Assembly: GCA_026724425.1 (NCBI GenBank)
Contig: JAIUCV010000083.1
Span: 124,001 to 188,000, forward strand
DNA length: 64,000 nucleotides
Reading direction: 5' to 3'
Source: Erythrophleum ivorense
Lineage: Eukaryota > Streptophyta > Magnoliopsida > Fabales > Fabaceae
Position 1 is the first letter of the stretch. Each line of letters starts with the position of its first letter. Below the pieces are notes generated by a model that searched no databases, was not told the DNA's origin, and saw only the letters and a list, made by a program, of their open reading frames with translations. Position numbers and translations under genes: made by a program. Below, in pieces: positions 22,733-34,400 of the stretch.

Positions 22733-24390
22733 TTCCCTCCCTCTTGAAAAGGATTTGTCCTCAAATCTGTTTCATCTGCAAGAAAAGGAGAAAGATCAGC
22801 AATATTAAAACTCGGGCTTATGTTATACTTCCCTTGGAGGTCGATTTGATAAGAGTTGTTGTTGATCCGCTTTGTGACTTCAAATGGTCCATCCACCCGA
22901 GGCATCAACTTGGATTTTCTTTCTGATGGAAACCGCTCCTTCCTCAAGTGTATCCACACTTTGTCTCCAACCTCAAAAACTATCTCGCGCCGGCCTTTGT
23001 TTGCATACTCCTCATACTGTTTGGTTTTCTTTTCAATATTTTGCTTTGCTTGCTCATGGATTTTCTGTATCACTTCTGCCTTATGCTTTCCATCTGTACT
23101 AACTCTGTCACTCAAAGGCAAAGGCATCAAATCCAAAGGAGAGATGGGATTGAACCCATAAACAATTTGAAAAGGCGAGAACTTAGAAGCTGAATGCAAA
23201 GCACGATTATATGCAAATTCAATATGAGGCAAACATTCTTCCCAACTTCTAAGGTTCTTTTTAACAAAGGTGCGCAAGAGGGTTCCTAGAGTTCTATTAA
23301 CCACTTCAGTTTGTCCATCAGTTTGCGGGTGACAGGTGGTGGAAAATAGCAACTTAGTTCCTAATTTAGACCATACGGTCTTCCAGAAATAACTAAGGAA
23401 CTTAGTATCCCTATCAGAAACAATGGTGCGCGGTATGCCATGCAAACGAACAACTTCTTTAAAGAACAAATTGGCAATGTGAGATGCATCATCGGTTTTA
23501 TGGCAAGCAATGAAATGAGACATCTTAGAAAATCTATCAACAACCACAAAGATTGAATCCTTTCCAGTTTTAGTCCTAGGCAAACCAAGCACGAAGTCCA
23601 TTGAAATATCAGTCCATGGGTGAGAAGGAATGGGTAAAGGAAGATACAAACCGTGCGGCTGAGCTTTAGACTTAGCCTGTTTACAAGTGGGGCACCGGGC
23701 ACAGATTCTTTCCACATCTCTGACCATGTGCGGCCAATGGAAATGTGATCGCATCACTTCAAGAGTTTTGGCCATGCCAAAGTGTCCCATGAGACCTCCT
23801 CCATGTGCTTCCCTGACAAAAAGATCTCGAAGAGAACAATTAGGCACACAAAGACGGTTCTCATAGAAGAGGAACCCGTCATGCTTATGATATCGGCCTG
23901 AGGAAAATTTAGCACAATCTTTAAAAATATCAGAGAAATCCGAATCATGATCATACAACTCTTTAATCTGTTCAAAACCCAAAAGTTTAGCATCAAGAGT
24001 TGAAAGAAGAGTGTACCTCCGGGACAATGCGTCGGCTACAACATTGTCCTTACCTTTTTTATACCTGATCACGTAGGGAAAGGTCTCAATGAATTCAACC
24101 CACCTGGCATGCCTTTTGTTAAGTTTCTGCTGGCCCTTAAGATGCTTAAGTGATTCATGATCTGTGTGAATGACAAACTCCTTCGGCCAGAGGTAATGCT
24201 GCCAAGTTTGTAATGCGCGAACCAAGGCATAGAGTTCCTTGTCATACGTCGGATAGTTTAGAGTTGCACCACCGAGTTTCTCACTAAAGAAAGCAATGGG
24301 TTTCTTGTCTTGCATGAGAACAGCTCCGACTCCTATACCTGAGGCATCACACTCAATTTCAAAAGTTTTAGCAAAGTCAGGTAAGGTCAA
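22504..24390 (-). pseudogene. Chromovirus-1 pol, second half: RNase H and integrase, after the nonsense codon
   Basis: Same frame as the upstream part (24409-27159), separated only by a TGA at 24409-24411. RNase H core: FEIECDASGIGVGAVL, then IHTDHESL. Integrase HHCC finger: REAHGGGLMGHFG and CPTCKQAKS. The DDE triad is visible in DISMDFVLGLP, VSDRDTKF and DGQTEVVNR. The C-terminal domain runs FNIADLSPFLADE, then NPFQEGGND, then enters the 3' LTR and ends PTGPMTRSQTKLLNQ plus a further 40 residues. No classical chromodomain is obvious. Apart from the single stop it appears intact, in keeping with the youth of the insertion. Confidence 0.93.
22733..22745 (-). other. Polypurine tract of chromovirus-1
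   Basis: On the minus strand AAGAGGGAGGGAA lies directly before the 3' LTR. Confidence 0.85.
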
Positions 24391-24408
24391 AACAGGGGCA
24401 TTAGTAAG

Positions 24409-27159
24409 TCAATCCTTAAGAACTTGAAATGCATCCTCCTGAGCCTTATCCCATTTAAATCTGACTTCCTTTTTGATGACTTCGGTTAAAGGTGCGGCCA
24501 AGGTACTAAAATCCTTAACGAACCGCCGATAGAACCCAGCTAGGCCATGGAAACTCCGAACTTCCCCAACGGTCTTAGGACTCGGCCATTCGCGGATTGC
24601 CTTAACCTTTTCTTCGTCAACCTTAACGCCGTCTGCACTTACAACAAAACCTAAAAAGACAAGGTTATCCGTACAAAAAGTGCATTTCTTTAAGTTAGCA
24701 TAAAGCTGCTCTTTCCTAAGAACATTCAAAACAGATTCAAGATGCTCAAGATGCTCAGTCAAATTCTTGCTGTAAACTAAGATATCATCGAAATAAACAA
24801 CAACGAAATGACCAATGAATGCTCTAAGGACATGATTCATTAAGCGCATGAAGGTGCTAGGTGCATTAGTAAGACAAAATGGCATAACAAGCCATTCATA
24901 TAAACCATGCTTAGTTTTAAATGCGGTTTTCCATTCATCACCTTCTTTCATCCTAATTTGATGATATCCACTTTTAAGATCTATCTTAGAAAATATGCAA
25001 GAACCATGCAATTCATCAAGCATATCATCAAGACGAGGTATGGGATGGCGATACTTTACAGTGATACTATTGATAGCACGACAGTCTACGCACATACGCC
25101 ACGTTCCATCCTTCTTAGGAACAAGGAGAACGGGTACAGCACAAGGACTCATACTCTCGCGAATATGTCCCTTAGTCATAAGTTCTTCAACTTGTCGCTG
25201 TAGCTCCTTGGTTTTAACCGGGTTGGTGCGGTAGGCTGGCCTATTCGGAAGAGTGGATCCTGGAACAAAATCAATTTGATGTTCAATACCACGGACAGGA
25301 GGTAAACCTTGTGGATTGTCCTCTGGAAACACATCCTTAAACTCCTGCAAAAGGTTAGTCATCTCGCTCGGGGTAACCGGCTCAAGGTTAGAGAAGCTCA
25401 TTAGTGATTCTTTAAAAACAAGTAAAATCATGGGTTGTTTAGAGAGCATAGCTTGTTTAACCTGATTTGCCTTGATAAAGAAGTTTGGTTGTTTATCTAA
25501 CCTGGTTTCCTTGCTGGATAGTTGTTTTTGATCATCATAGACCTCACGAGGGGACAATGGAATGAGAATGGTTTTACGGCCCTTGTGTGTGAAAGAATAC
25601 TTGTTGGTGAACCCGTCATGTATCACACGGCGATCGGATTGCCAAGGTCTTCCCAACAGTATGTGACCAGCGTCCATGGGCAATATGTCGCATAGAACTT
25701 CGTCCTCGTAGCTCCCAATGGACAAAGGTACAACCACTTGAGTCTTGACACTCATTTCTCCTTCGTTGTTCAACCATTGTAGCTTGTAGGGTCTCGGATG
25801 TTTCTGCGGTTGAAGCCCAAGTTTTTGTACCATAATCTCACTCGCCACATTGGTACAACTACCTCCGTCTATGATAAGACTACATACTTTTTCCTTTACC
25901 AAACACCTTGAGTGGAACAAGTTTTCTCTCTGCTCTGCCTCATCAGTTCGGACTTGAGCATTTAGAACTCGTCTTGCCACAAGAAGCTGACCACTGACCG
26001 GTATCGCTTCATAAGCTTCGGTATCCCGAACGGTTTCCATTACCGGCTCTTCTTCGGACTCCACTTCTCCATCATCTTTGATGATCATAACCCTCCGGTT
26101 GACACACTCACTGGCATAGTGTCCTAAGCCATGACACTTGTAACATTTAAGATCACGAGTTCTTGCGGTCGAAGCTCCATCAGTTCGGACTCTACCCTTT
26201 TCTGGAACGAAACCGGGTGACTTAGCTTCGGTCTTAGGCGTGAAAACTGATTTGACCTTCCTTTGGAAGCTGGGTTTCCGGAAATCTGATCCCGAACGTG
26301 AAGAACCCTTCCTCTTAATTTGTTGTTCGACCAAAACTGCCTTGTGTAGAATCTCTTCCAACTCGTTATAGTGTTGCATTTCAACCACGTCTTGTATCTC
26401 TCGGTTTAAGCCTCCTAGAAACCGAGATATAGTGGCTTCTTTTTCCTCAACAACGTTAGCTCGTATCAACAAGACCTCAAGCTCCTGATAATAGTCCTCA
26501 ACAGAACGAGCGCCTTGTGTGAGCTTCCTCAACTTGGAATACAACTCCCGGTGATAGTGACTAGGAACAAATCGAAGCCTCATCACACGTTTCATTTCCT
26601 CCCAAGTCTCAATCGGATATGCTCCACTACGAACTCTAGCCGTAACGGTCTGATCCCACCAGCTAAGAGCGTAGTCATAGAACTCGGCTGCGGCTATCTT
26701 GACACAGTTGACACCAACATACTTCTGGTATGTGAATACTAACTCCGCCTTCTTTTCCCAATCCAAATAAGCATCGGGGTCATTCTTGCCGAAGAATTGC
26801 GGGACTCTCATCTTGTAGTTACCAAGATTAGCGGCCATAGCATCCGGTTCTTCCCTCAGAGGTCTTGACCTTCGGCGACTCCCACGAGAAGAGTAACCGT
26901 GGCTGTTGTAATAAGTCTCGGCATGTTCATCCGCTGGTTTTCTCCGGGGATCCTGAACCTTGTGAGAAGGTTCTAGTTCAAGATCATGGACCTCTTCTGC
27001 CTCGGTCGGACCTTGTTTCTTTTTGCCCTTGAGCTCTTCTTTTAAAGCGGTAAACTTTTCATCCATCAGCTTGGTAAGAGCGGCGATCATAGCCTCTTGA
27101 TCAAAGGCGTTGCTACTTGACTCGGTCTCCTCATCCTCTGGTTTGTCTTTGCCCGCCAT
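24409..27159 (-). pseudogene. Chromovirus-1 gag, protease and reverse transcriptase
   Basis: Starts MAGKDKPEDEET at 27159 and ends at TGA 24409-24411 inside the RT/RNase H connection (FQVLKD, stop, LTNAPVL). Gag domain with DAYLDWEKKAELVF and RFVPSHYHRELYSKLR; a CCHC knuckle CYKCHGLGHYASEC; protease LIIDGGSCTNVAS with LLGRPWQSD; RT with RMCVDCRAIN, FSKIDLKSGYHQI and the catalytic VVYFDDILVYSK. One further oddity is LVMPFCLTNAPS, where the family has Gly in place of Cys in PFGLTNAP, which may harm RT by itself. The stop is compatible with a CGA to TGA change, that is, methyl-CpG decay (inference). Confidence 0.94.
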
Positions 27160-27521
27160 GGTACCTAAGACAAAAGAAATCTCTCGGCAGTTACTTGTTC
27201 AATATAAATATGCAAACAACCCGAGAATAATTATGCAAATAATTAAAAATTATGCAAACAATTCTAGATGATATATATGAATGAAAATGATCAAAAGAAT
27301 TCGAAATAAAATTATTAAAATTATGCAACAAATTCAGATGATGGATATGATGAACAAGGATCGAAAAAATGATGCTGAGATGACTAGCAATAATTACGTA
27401 AATGTTTCTAGCAATATGATCAACAACAGAAGATGAACAGTCAACAAAACCAAGAACAGTTCGGTTGCAAAAACACATAAAAGTAAGATTACTTAGCTTC
27501 TATATGTGCTCTGATACCACT
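27160..27521 (-). other. Chromovirus-1 leader between 5' LTR and gag
   Basis: AT-rich untranslated leader; no gene is seen. It begins at the primer site and ends at the gag ATG. Confidence 0.7.
27508..27519 (-). other. Primer binding site of chromovirus-1 (initiator tRNA-Met)
   Basis: On the minus strand TGGTATCAGAGC, two bases from the end of the 5' LTR. Confidence 0.93.
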
Positions 27522-28360
27522 TGATGGGATCTGACCCAGAAACCGGCACATAGAAGTAAGTAAAACGGTGGAATGATCGGTGTAATATGGTTTGCGGAAG
27601 ATAAAGGTTGGATAGTGGATTTGCGATTGGTAAACGGTAGGGGAAGAAGAACGGATTGCTTCAACAGACGGTGGAAGGTCTGAGAAACTCCGGATTCCGA
27701 TCTCAAAGAGAAAGGAATGATGAAACTCCAAGTGAAGAACAAGGAGATTCACGATCGGATGGGAGCAGCCCAAACGAATGATCTAAGAACAAATAGAGGT
27801 TTTGATAAAAAGACTTAGATACTTTATTCATGTTTCAGTTTCGAAATATAAAGAGAGAAGGGGAGAGAGATAGGTCAAGGAACATAACTCCAAGACCAAT
27901 CTCGAAAATTACACAAAATAAATGACAAAGACTAAGTTTGAAAATTTAAAAGAAAACATGACTTCTTCAAGTAATGTTGGCGTGAAGGATAAAGCATGGG
28001 CTGGGCCGAATGGAGTTGATAAAGGGATGGTTTGAAAGTGAACTCAAGGCCTCATTAAAAACCTTCTAAGGAAAACCCAATGGGACAAAACCTTAGAAGG
28101 GAAAAAGAGCTCCTTAAGAACACTTGTCCCTTTACCAATTTACTTGGGCGGCCAAACAAACCAAAGTGGTTTGAATAACTTCTTCATTGTACTGGCCCAA
28201 GTGACTAAGTATCAAACCAACGGTCTGGTTGAGTAACTTAGTTTGTGATCGAGTCATCGGGCCGGTTGGAACGGCTAATGCTTCCTCGGCTACAAGCTGG
28301 TCCGCAGCTACAAGCTGTCCTTCCTGCTCCTTGCTGCTAAGCTCGTCCATAGTCACATCA
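27522..28360 (-). repeat. 5' LTR of chromovirus-1
   Basis: 839 bp and almost identical to 21894-22732. It carries the same fragment of the pol C-terminus (28132-28360), here orphaned and untranslated as part of the LTR. Confidence 0.95.
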
Positions 28361-28365
28361 ACCAT

Positions 28366-29079
28366 GAGATCCTCTCTACTCCCTTAGACTCATTATTGAA
28401 TCATGGATCTTTCAAAGAAGACATGACATGATAAGCCATCAAGAATCGGTTGTTAAAGAAAGGGAAACCTTATGGTTCACCATCTTTATTCATACCTAAA
28501 GCTTGTTGCTAGAGTAGCTAACTAGCGACTTGATCCAAGGTTGATATACTCTCCAAAAGCTTGTTATATCTCCGGTCCTAATATTTGATGGGCAAATCGT
28601 CTTAGGCTATGAAAGTAGACCTAAGGAGTTTTGTGAACAATCACTACCCGATTTTATTGCATGTTTCACTCTTCAATGACCATGTGAAAGCTGAGTCCAT
28701 TGGTTTAAGAAACATAGGTGGTCGGAGCCACGAAAGTGGGATGACCACATCTTAGTGTTTTGAGTTCATAGAAATCGGATTTAACAAACTTTTCAATTGA
28801 TTTGGCTTATGTCTTTTGCAGATTATCTTTTGTTCAATAATGGTGTTTGTATAGTTTGCATTTGTTATTTGATTTTCCTTTATAAAACAAAAACACAAAA
28901 TCCCTTGCATATTATTGATTTAGCTTAACCAAATCTTTACAAATGTGTAGTGTGTAATTCGCATTCTCTTGTGGATCGACCCCAAAGTACTACAACAACA
29001 TGTTGTGCACTTGCAACCATGTTAGCTTAGGGTTTTTTATTACTTGCATATATACCACACCCTTGTTTGGCACACATCA
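28366..29079 (+). repeat. Right LTR of Athila-1, second part
   Basis: Continues the interrupted LTR (GAGATCCTCTCTAC...CACACATCA), matching 15951-16664, and ends at the GAAGT target duplication. Confidence 0.93.
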
Positions 29080-29089
29080 GAAGTCTTAC

Positions 29090-31243
29090 CGTATCTCTAA
29101 GCCACTCTTCCGTTGTAAGCAACATAAACCACCAGTTCCAGATTGGGAACTGGTCCGCATCCGGTTGGATAGTCGGATGCCCCCTGAAACAGTGAGAATT
29201 ACTTTAGTAACAGTCGTAATTTATCACAGCATACAGGATCACGTTTTAGGAGACTCACGGTAATGTGGCAAAGTAGTCCAACATTGGCCTCTATTCTTCC
29301 TCTACCGCTACAGCGAATGGATCATATCCACCAGGTGTTGTCTTCGCTTTAGGGATAGGGATGATCGCCGGTGGTGTCTTCGCTTTAGGGATAGGGATGA
29401 TTGCCGGTGGTGTGGGAGCTTTAGGGGTAGGGATGATCGCCGGTGGTGTCGGAGCATTAGGGATGATCGCCGGTGGTGTCGGAGCTTTAGGGATGATCGC
29501 CGGTGGTGTCAGAGCTTTAGGGATGATCGCCGGTGGTGTCTTCGCTTTAGGGATAGGGAGCTCAGGTGGATCCGGGATGTTAGGGACAATCCTCTTAACT
29601 GTGCTGTTCCCTTCGTAATCACCTTGCTGTGTGGACGATAGCTTCCTCGTTCTCGCATTTTTGGCTCGTGTGGCAATATTTTCAGCCCGGATTCGAGCTT
29701 CTTGCTTCCTTTTCTCCTTGGCATCATCAGCGGCAGTTGGGATATGTGTTCGGACAAAATGGCATTCCGAATCACATTTAGAAGATTGCGGGAATGAACG
29801 GGACTAACCGGACCACCGGTTTGATCCTGCTTGAGATTGGCATCGTTAGACTTCACATGCTCTTCAGCCGCTGGATGCCTCAGCTTCTCAATAATGCTCC
29901 CCATCGCAACCACCTCCGTAGTGAGGAGTTGAATCTTCTCATCGCACCTTTCAAACCCAAGCTTCATCTCTGCAAAGTGCTGTTTGGAGAACCGATCAAA
30001 CAGCTTCACTATCTTCGCCTCAAGACTCTTCCACCCATCACCAGAGGGCTCCACGGATGGATAACCAAACGTCCGACCCCTTTTTGCACTGAATGCTTCA
30101 TAATCATCATCGGCAACGCTATCGTGGAGTCTCTTCAAGACAGAAGACTTCTCAACATTCTCTGACTTCGCAGACTTCCCTGACTTCATGGTCTTTGCCA
30201 CGTATAACCCACTCATGGCCCAGTTAGCTGGTTTCCAGATCCATGGTCCACCAAATTCACCATACAGAGCCTTGAGGATGTTGTCAACCTTCCAGTCCTC
30301 TACATCGTTGTCCCAAAGTGGGTACATCTCTTCCCTATCCACCATTGTCATGTGATTGAACACATCCTGTAAATGAAAATTATTAAAAGCAGGTCAACGG
30401 AAATGCAAACAGAATATATGCAGAGAGTATTAGGCAAGGGATTACCTGCTTCTTCATGTTTTCTATAACATATCGCTTCCCTTTGATTCCGTTGAATGCC
30501 AGCCGCGGTGGCTCAGGATTATTAGGCCTCGGATCACCGTTGTCTTGTCCGAATTGTGGCATAGCATGGTACGCCCACACTTGCAAAACTTCAGCAAACC
30601 CGTCCAGAGTATATGGTTTGGTCTGATCTACCCTCTTTACAGACTTGATGAGGGTCTTGAAAGCTACTCGCCCCCATGGGTAACTTTCAAATCTGTTTAA
30701 GTCCATAACTAGACTAGCCAGTTCCACTCGTGTATGGGTGCTGGGTTTGCGAGCATCAACAAAGCCAGCGTATATGGCCAAATAAGCCAACCTCAGCCTA
30801 TCCTCTCTGCTCCAATTTCCAGCATTTCTGCACACTGCTAGAAGGTTTTCAATGCTCGGACCAACCTTGGTATTCACACCAAGCTTATGCCAGAAAAGCT
30901 ATCATTTCGTCTGTCTCAACTGTCTCGGGCTTCGTCAGTGCTTCTTTATACTCACAGTTGAGCCCGGTGATATGTTCGAACTCGTGCAATGAAAAACGCA
31001 GTGGGTGTACACCCACAACACTCCATATCTCAAACTTCTTATCGCACGCTACGCCCATAGCGAGCAGACTTTGCACAACCTTCGATGCCCACTTGAAGTT
31101 GATCTTCGTGAACTTAAAGAGGACACCGAGCTTGGAACTCTCAAGCTCACTCCATTCATCCTCTGTCAGTAGAAGATGCAATTTCGCCCACAACTCACTG
31201 TTCTTGCTGAAATAACCAATGCTTCGGTCATATTCCGGTTCTT
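29090..31243 (-). pseudogene. DUF1985-linker part of the MULE-2 DUF1985-Ulp1 gene, decayed
   Basis: Minus-strand exons recognised: 31243-30446 (DUF1985: PLRFSLHEFEHITGLNC, then KLGVNTKVGPS, then YPWGRVAFKTL), 30366 to about 29265, and 29183-29090 (PIWNWWFMLLTTEEWL, the lead-in to Ulp1). The protease exon follows at 14730 beyond the Athila-1 insertion. Damage: a frameshift near 30886 (MIAF, then WHKLG in another frame), a second near 29755 (before RTHIPTAADDAKEK), and a TAG at 29291-29293 in VEEE-stop-RPMLDYF. The N-terminus is missing because the Athila-2 LTR replaces it at 31244; the last codons read KEPEYDRSIGYFSKNSE. The linker has a coiled coil and a proline repeat. Confidence 0.85.
29345..29560 (-). 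repeat. 30-bp coding minisatellite (proline-rich) in the Ulp1-type gene
   Basis: About seven units of GGATGATCGCCGGTGGTGTC plus a variable GGAGCTTTAG-type tail. On the minus strand they read TPPAIIPKAP-type repeats in the gene's natural frame. The open plus-strand frame (MIAGGVFALG...) is its antisense. Confidence 0.85.
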
Positions 31244-32820
31244 TGATATATCCATATTTTACATGTTTTTACTATGGTTTTTAATATCTTTTATAACATA
31301 AATAATAAGGTTTTTGTGTCCAAGAGATAGTTTTCTTGTATATTGTGGTTTTGAGGTACCAACAGGTCAAAATGGCAAAAAGATGGCAAAATGGAGCAAA
31401 AGAACTTCAAACAATGATCCATACAAGTTTCCAAGTCAAGAGCTTCAATAAAACTCCAAAAGTCCAAATTCCGCATTCGGACAGAATCGAAGCATCCAAA
31501 AGATGACCGCGGCAAAGGAACTTTCCGACGTCCAAATCATGAGATCTTTATATGGAAAGATAGATAAATGAGTCATTCGTCGAGGTGAAGTGGAATTGGG
31601 CCATTTGGAGTAGGAATGCGGCCTAGGAGCTTTTTCTCCCAAGACATGTCCGTCTGGCGAGTAAGTGAAGCCCATGGAGCTTGGATGAGCGAAATGGACC
31701 GGGATCACTTCGGTACAAGCCTAAACATCATCAGGACTCAAGCCCACATCCTTACATGCGATTTGGAGGCGGCGGCCGCGCCTCTCTCAAGACTTGGTGA
31801 GCAAGCTCAAAGGAGAAGAAGAAAAGGAAACTTTCCTCCTCTCGCCCACGCATTAACTCAGCCGACCTAGCCTCCTCTCACCTATATATACTTGATTTTA
31901 GCCTCTTGTATCAATCATCCTACAATTCCTTGAATCTCTTAATAAATTTCGGAGCCACTTAGGTGGTCTCCTCTCTTCCCTTTTCTTTTCTTCCCATTGT
32001 AAATATTTACATGTTTCTTTAAGTTTTGCATACATCTATGAGTAGAGGTTTCTCTCCATGAAGGAGCCACGGTTTGATCTCTATCACTCCGCCTCTTTTC
32101 AGTGGAATCATGAGACTCCTTATATCTCTTAGATCTATTGTTGAATTATGGATCCTTCAATGAGGACATGACATGATTGCCTTCGCTATTCGGTTGTTAA
32201 ATAAAGGGGAAACCTTGTGGTTCTCCATCTTTATTTAAACCTAATGCTTGTTGCTAGAGATGATCAACTAGCGACTTGATCTAAGGTTGATATACTCTCC
32301 AAAAGCTTGTTATATCTCCGGATCTAATATTTGATGGGCAAATCGGTTTAGGCTATGAAAGTAGACCTAAGAAGTTTTGTGAACAATCATTACCTAACCA
32401 TAATGCATGTCTCACTCTACAATGACCATGCGAAATCTGAGCCCATTGGTTTAAAAGACATAGGGGATTGGAGCCACGAAAGTGGGAAAATCCTTCATTA
32501 GTGTTTTGAGTTCATGAATCGGATTTAACAATCTTTTCAATCGATTTGGCACATGCCTTTGCGAATGTTTCCATTCAACAATATTTATCTTTTGCTTTAT
32601 GTCTTGCATTGTTAATATCTTTATGTTTTACAAAAACCAAAAAACACAAAACCCCTTTTTCATATTGTTGATCTAGCTTAGTTTGCATCTCATGATCTTG
32701 AAGTGTACATTCCGCAATCCTCAGTGGTTCGACCCCTAAATACTACAATTGTCTGTTGTGCACTTGCAACTCACGGTTTGTTTTAGGGTTATTTATTACT
32801 TGCATATCCCACACACATCA
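31244..32820 (+). repeat. LTR of Athila-2
   Basis: 1577 bp, the same ends as the Athila-1 LTRs with many substitutions and small indels. It abuts the broken DUF1985-Ulp1 gene on its left. Confidence 0.9.
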
Positions 32821-32826
32821 AGTTTT

Positions 32827-32844
32827 TGGCGCCGTTGCCGGGGA
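32827..32844 (+). other. Primer binding site of Athila-2 (tRNA-Asp type)
   Basis: TGGCGCCGTTGCCGGGGA shortly after the LTR, identical to that of Athila-1. Confidence 0.9.
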
Positions 32845-33204
32845 TTGCTTTGTACCTTCGAGTTTTCTTGATAAAAGCTAAGACTAGATCTTTTATTTTC
32901 ATGCTTTCTAAATTTTTATGTTTTTGTGTTTGATAGGTACCTAAAGATGAATCACTACTCACGCCTGGACCCTCATCAATACCATGACTACGCCCCTAAT
33001 GAGCCTAGAGTTGGAGTTTCTAAGGTATGATCTTAATGAGGATTTTTGGGAGTCTCTCTACAAGATGAGATCATGGCTGTATTCATCAAGAGCTAGGAGA
33101 TTCATCACTAAAGCATCAAAGGTTTTATGGTCATGCCCCGGATCTTGAAGCCTAAGCTTAGGCATGACCAAAACACGAATACCTTGATTCCGCCATCCAA
33201 GGTA

Positions 33205-34400
33205 AGTATTTCCTTCTATATCATTCAATCAATACTATCTTTCCCTTTTATAAGCATTTGAACCATGCACTTAATTGATTATATTTGGTGGTTTAAATTG
33301 CTTAAAATTGGTGGTCTTTGAATGAATGAATATTGATTTCTATGTCTTACTCATTTTCTGCATTGATTTCACTTACGATTAAACTATTTCTAGAACTTTG
33401 GGATCTCTAGTCAAGGTCCACACTGTTTTTATAGTTTATACTATTTTATCTTAGATAAAGAACTTCAAGTTGACTACTTGAGGATCTCGATTTAAGAATG
33501 CTTTGACAAGTGATTTCTAGTGTTTTTGCAAGAGCTTCAATGTTTGACATGAAAGATGTAAAGACCACTTGCTGTGGACGCACAAATAAAGTGGTCAAAA
33601 GAAGGATTACAATGGTTTCAAAACCACAAGAAACAATGGAGTCCATAGCGGTTTCTAAGCGTATGCAAAGGAGAAACTCGGGTACACCTTAAAACTTTTC
33701 CCGAGTTCATTTGTCTTCAAGGATGGCATGGGAGATCATTATGGAGAGCCCAAACAACCACATGAGCTCCCTGAACCAGAGAATGGAGAAGCTAAAGGGA
33801 TCCTAAACCCTTTAGTTGATCTTCCCTGCACCTAAAAAAAAAAAAAAAAAGGAGTCAAGCTAAATGACTTAAAACAAAGCGCTTTGTGGGAGGCAACCCA
33901 CATGGTTTTTATTTTCATTTTAAATTTTCATATCATTATTGCATGCATAACTACTTAGTTTTATTTTTCAGGAGTTTTTAAAATTACATAAAAATACAAA
34001 AAAATGTTTTTAGGATGAAGAACCAAAAGGAGACCAAAACAAGAAAGTGACCCACCCTTTGTTCCCACCCTTGTAGAAGCCGAAATCTCCAATCAAGGAA
34101 AGTAACTTCTCCTCATGCATTCATTAAAAACCATCTTTGATCCTCACTTGATAAGCATTTGAACCTTGAACTTCATTAGTTACATTTAATGGTTTAAATT
34201 GCTTAATATTGATGGTTAATGAATGAGAATGAATCTTGACTTGTCAAACTGAATTAAACATTGATTTCACTGATGATAAAACTATTTCAAAACTTTGGGA
34301 TCCCTAACCAAGACCCAACATGTTTTTATAGTTTATACCATATTCTCTTAGATTGTGAACTTCAAGTTGGTTACTTGGAGATCTCAATCTAAGACCGGAC
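33205..34400 (+). repeat. Internal duplication in Athila-2 (about 300 bp, two copies)
   Basis: 33205-33500 and 34115-34400 share the ordered motifs ATAAGCATTTGAACC, TGGTTTAAATTGCTTA, ACTTTGGGATC, TTTTTATAGTTTATAC and GAACTTCAAGTTG. Between them lies a coding-poor stretch with poly-A at 33834. No gene is supported in 32850-36349. Confidence 0.75.

Larger units (their letters stand above)
21894..28360 (-). mobile_element. Chromovirus-1: very young Ty3/gypsy element nested in the Athila-1 LTR
   Basis: Two 839-bp LTRs (21894-22732 and 27522-28360) flank a gag-pol read on the minus strand. Flanking ACCAT (21889-21893 and 28361-28365) is an exact 5-bp target duplication, and the uninterrupted target is visible at 15946-15970 of the sister LTR. 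By eye the LTRs differ at a single base (A versus G near 21971/27599), so the insertion is very recent. The primer site is initiator-Met type and a purine tract precedes the 3' LTR. All enzymes are present but one nonsense codon breaks pol. The C-terminus is encoded inside the LTR, a trait known from CRM-lineage chromoviruses, so CRM is my best lineage guess. Confidence 0.96.
15090..29079 (+). mobile_element. Athila-1: non-autonomous Athila-type LTR retrotransposon, containing a nested chromovirus
   Basis: LTRs start TGATATATCC and end CACACATCA. The left LTR is 15090-16664. The right LTR is 21032-21893 plus 28366-29079, split by the nested element. The flanking 5-bp duplication GAAGT (15085-15089 and 29080-29084) is exact. 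The primer binding site after the left LTR is the tRNA-Asp type typical of Athila, and a purine tract GGGGGAT precedes the right LTR. Only a gag-protease reading frame is present; reverse transcriptase, RNase H and integrase are absent. By eye the LTRs differ at about 20 of 1575 positions, so the element is fairly young. It sits in the Ulp1 gene intron. Confidence 0.93.
11283..31243. mobile_element. MULE-2: broken Mutator-like element with MURA fragment and DUF1985-Ulp1 pseudogene, split by LTR insertions
   Basis: A MURA N-terminal exon (12903-14028, plus) and an Ulp1 protease gene (minus) meet tail to tail. The protease gene continues at 29090-31243 beyond an inserted LTR element (15090-29079). 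MULEs carrying DUF1985-Ulp1 genes are known in Arabidopsis as Kaonashi-type. The left limit is uncertain: I place it where a GGTCAGTTTCAAAAATAACC-type stretch begins, but no inverted partner is visible because the right end was replaced by the LTR at 31244. Confidence 0.5.

Noticed and set aside
28132..28365. Separate 77-codon gene
   Set aside because: It is the pol C-terminus copied in the 5' LTR of chromovirus-1.
29361..29618. Glycine-rich open frame on the plus strand
   Set aside because: It is the antisense of the 30-bp proline-coding minisatellite in the minus-strand protease-type gene.
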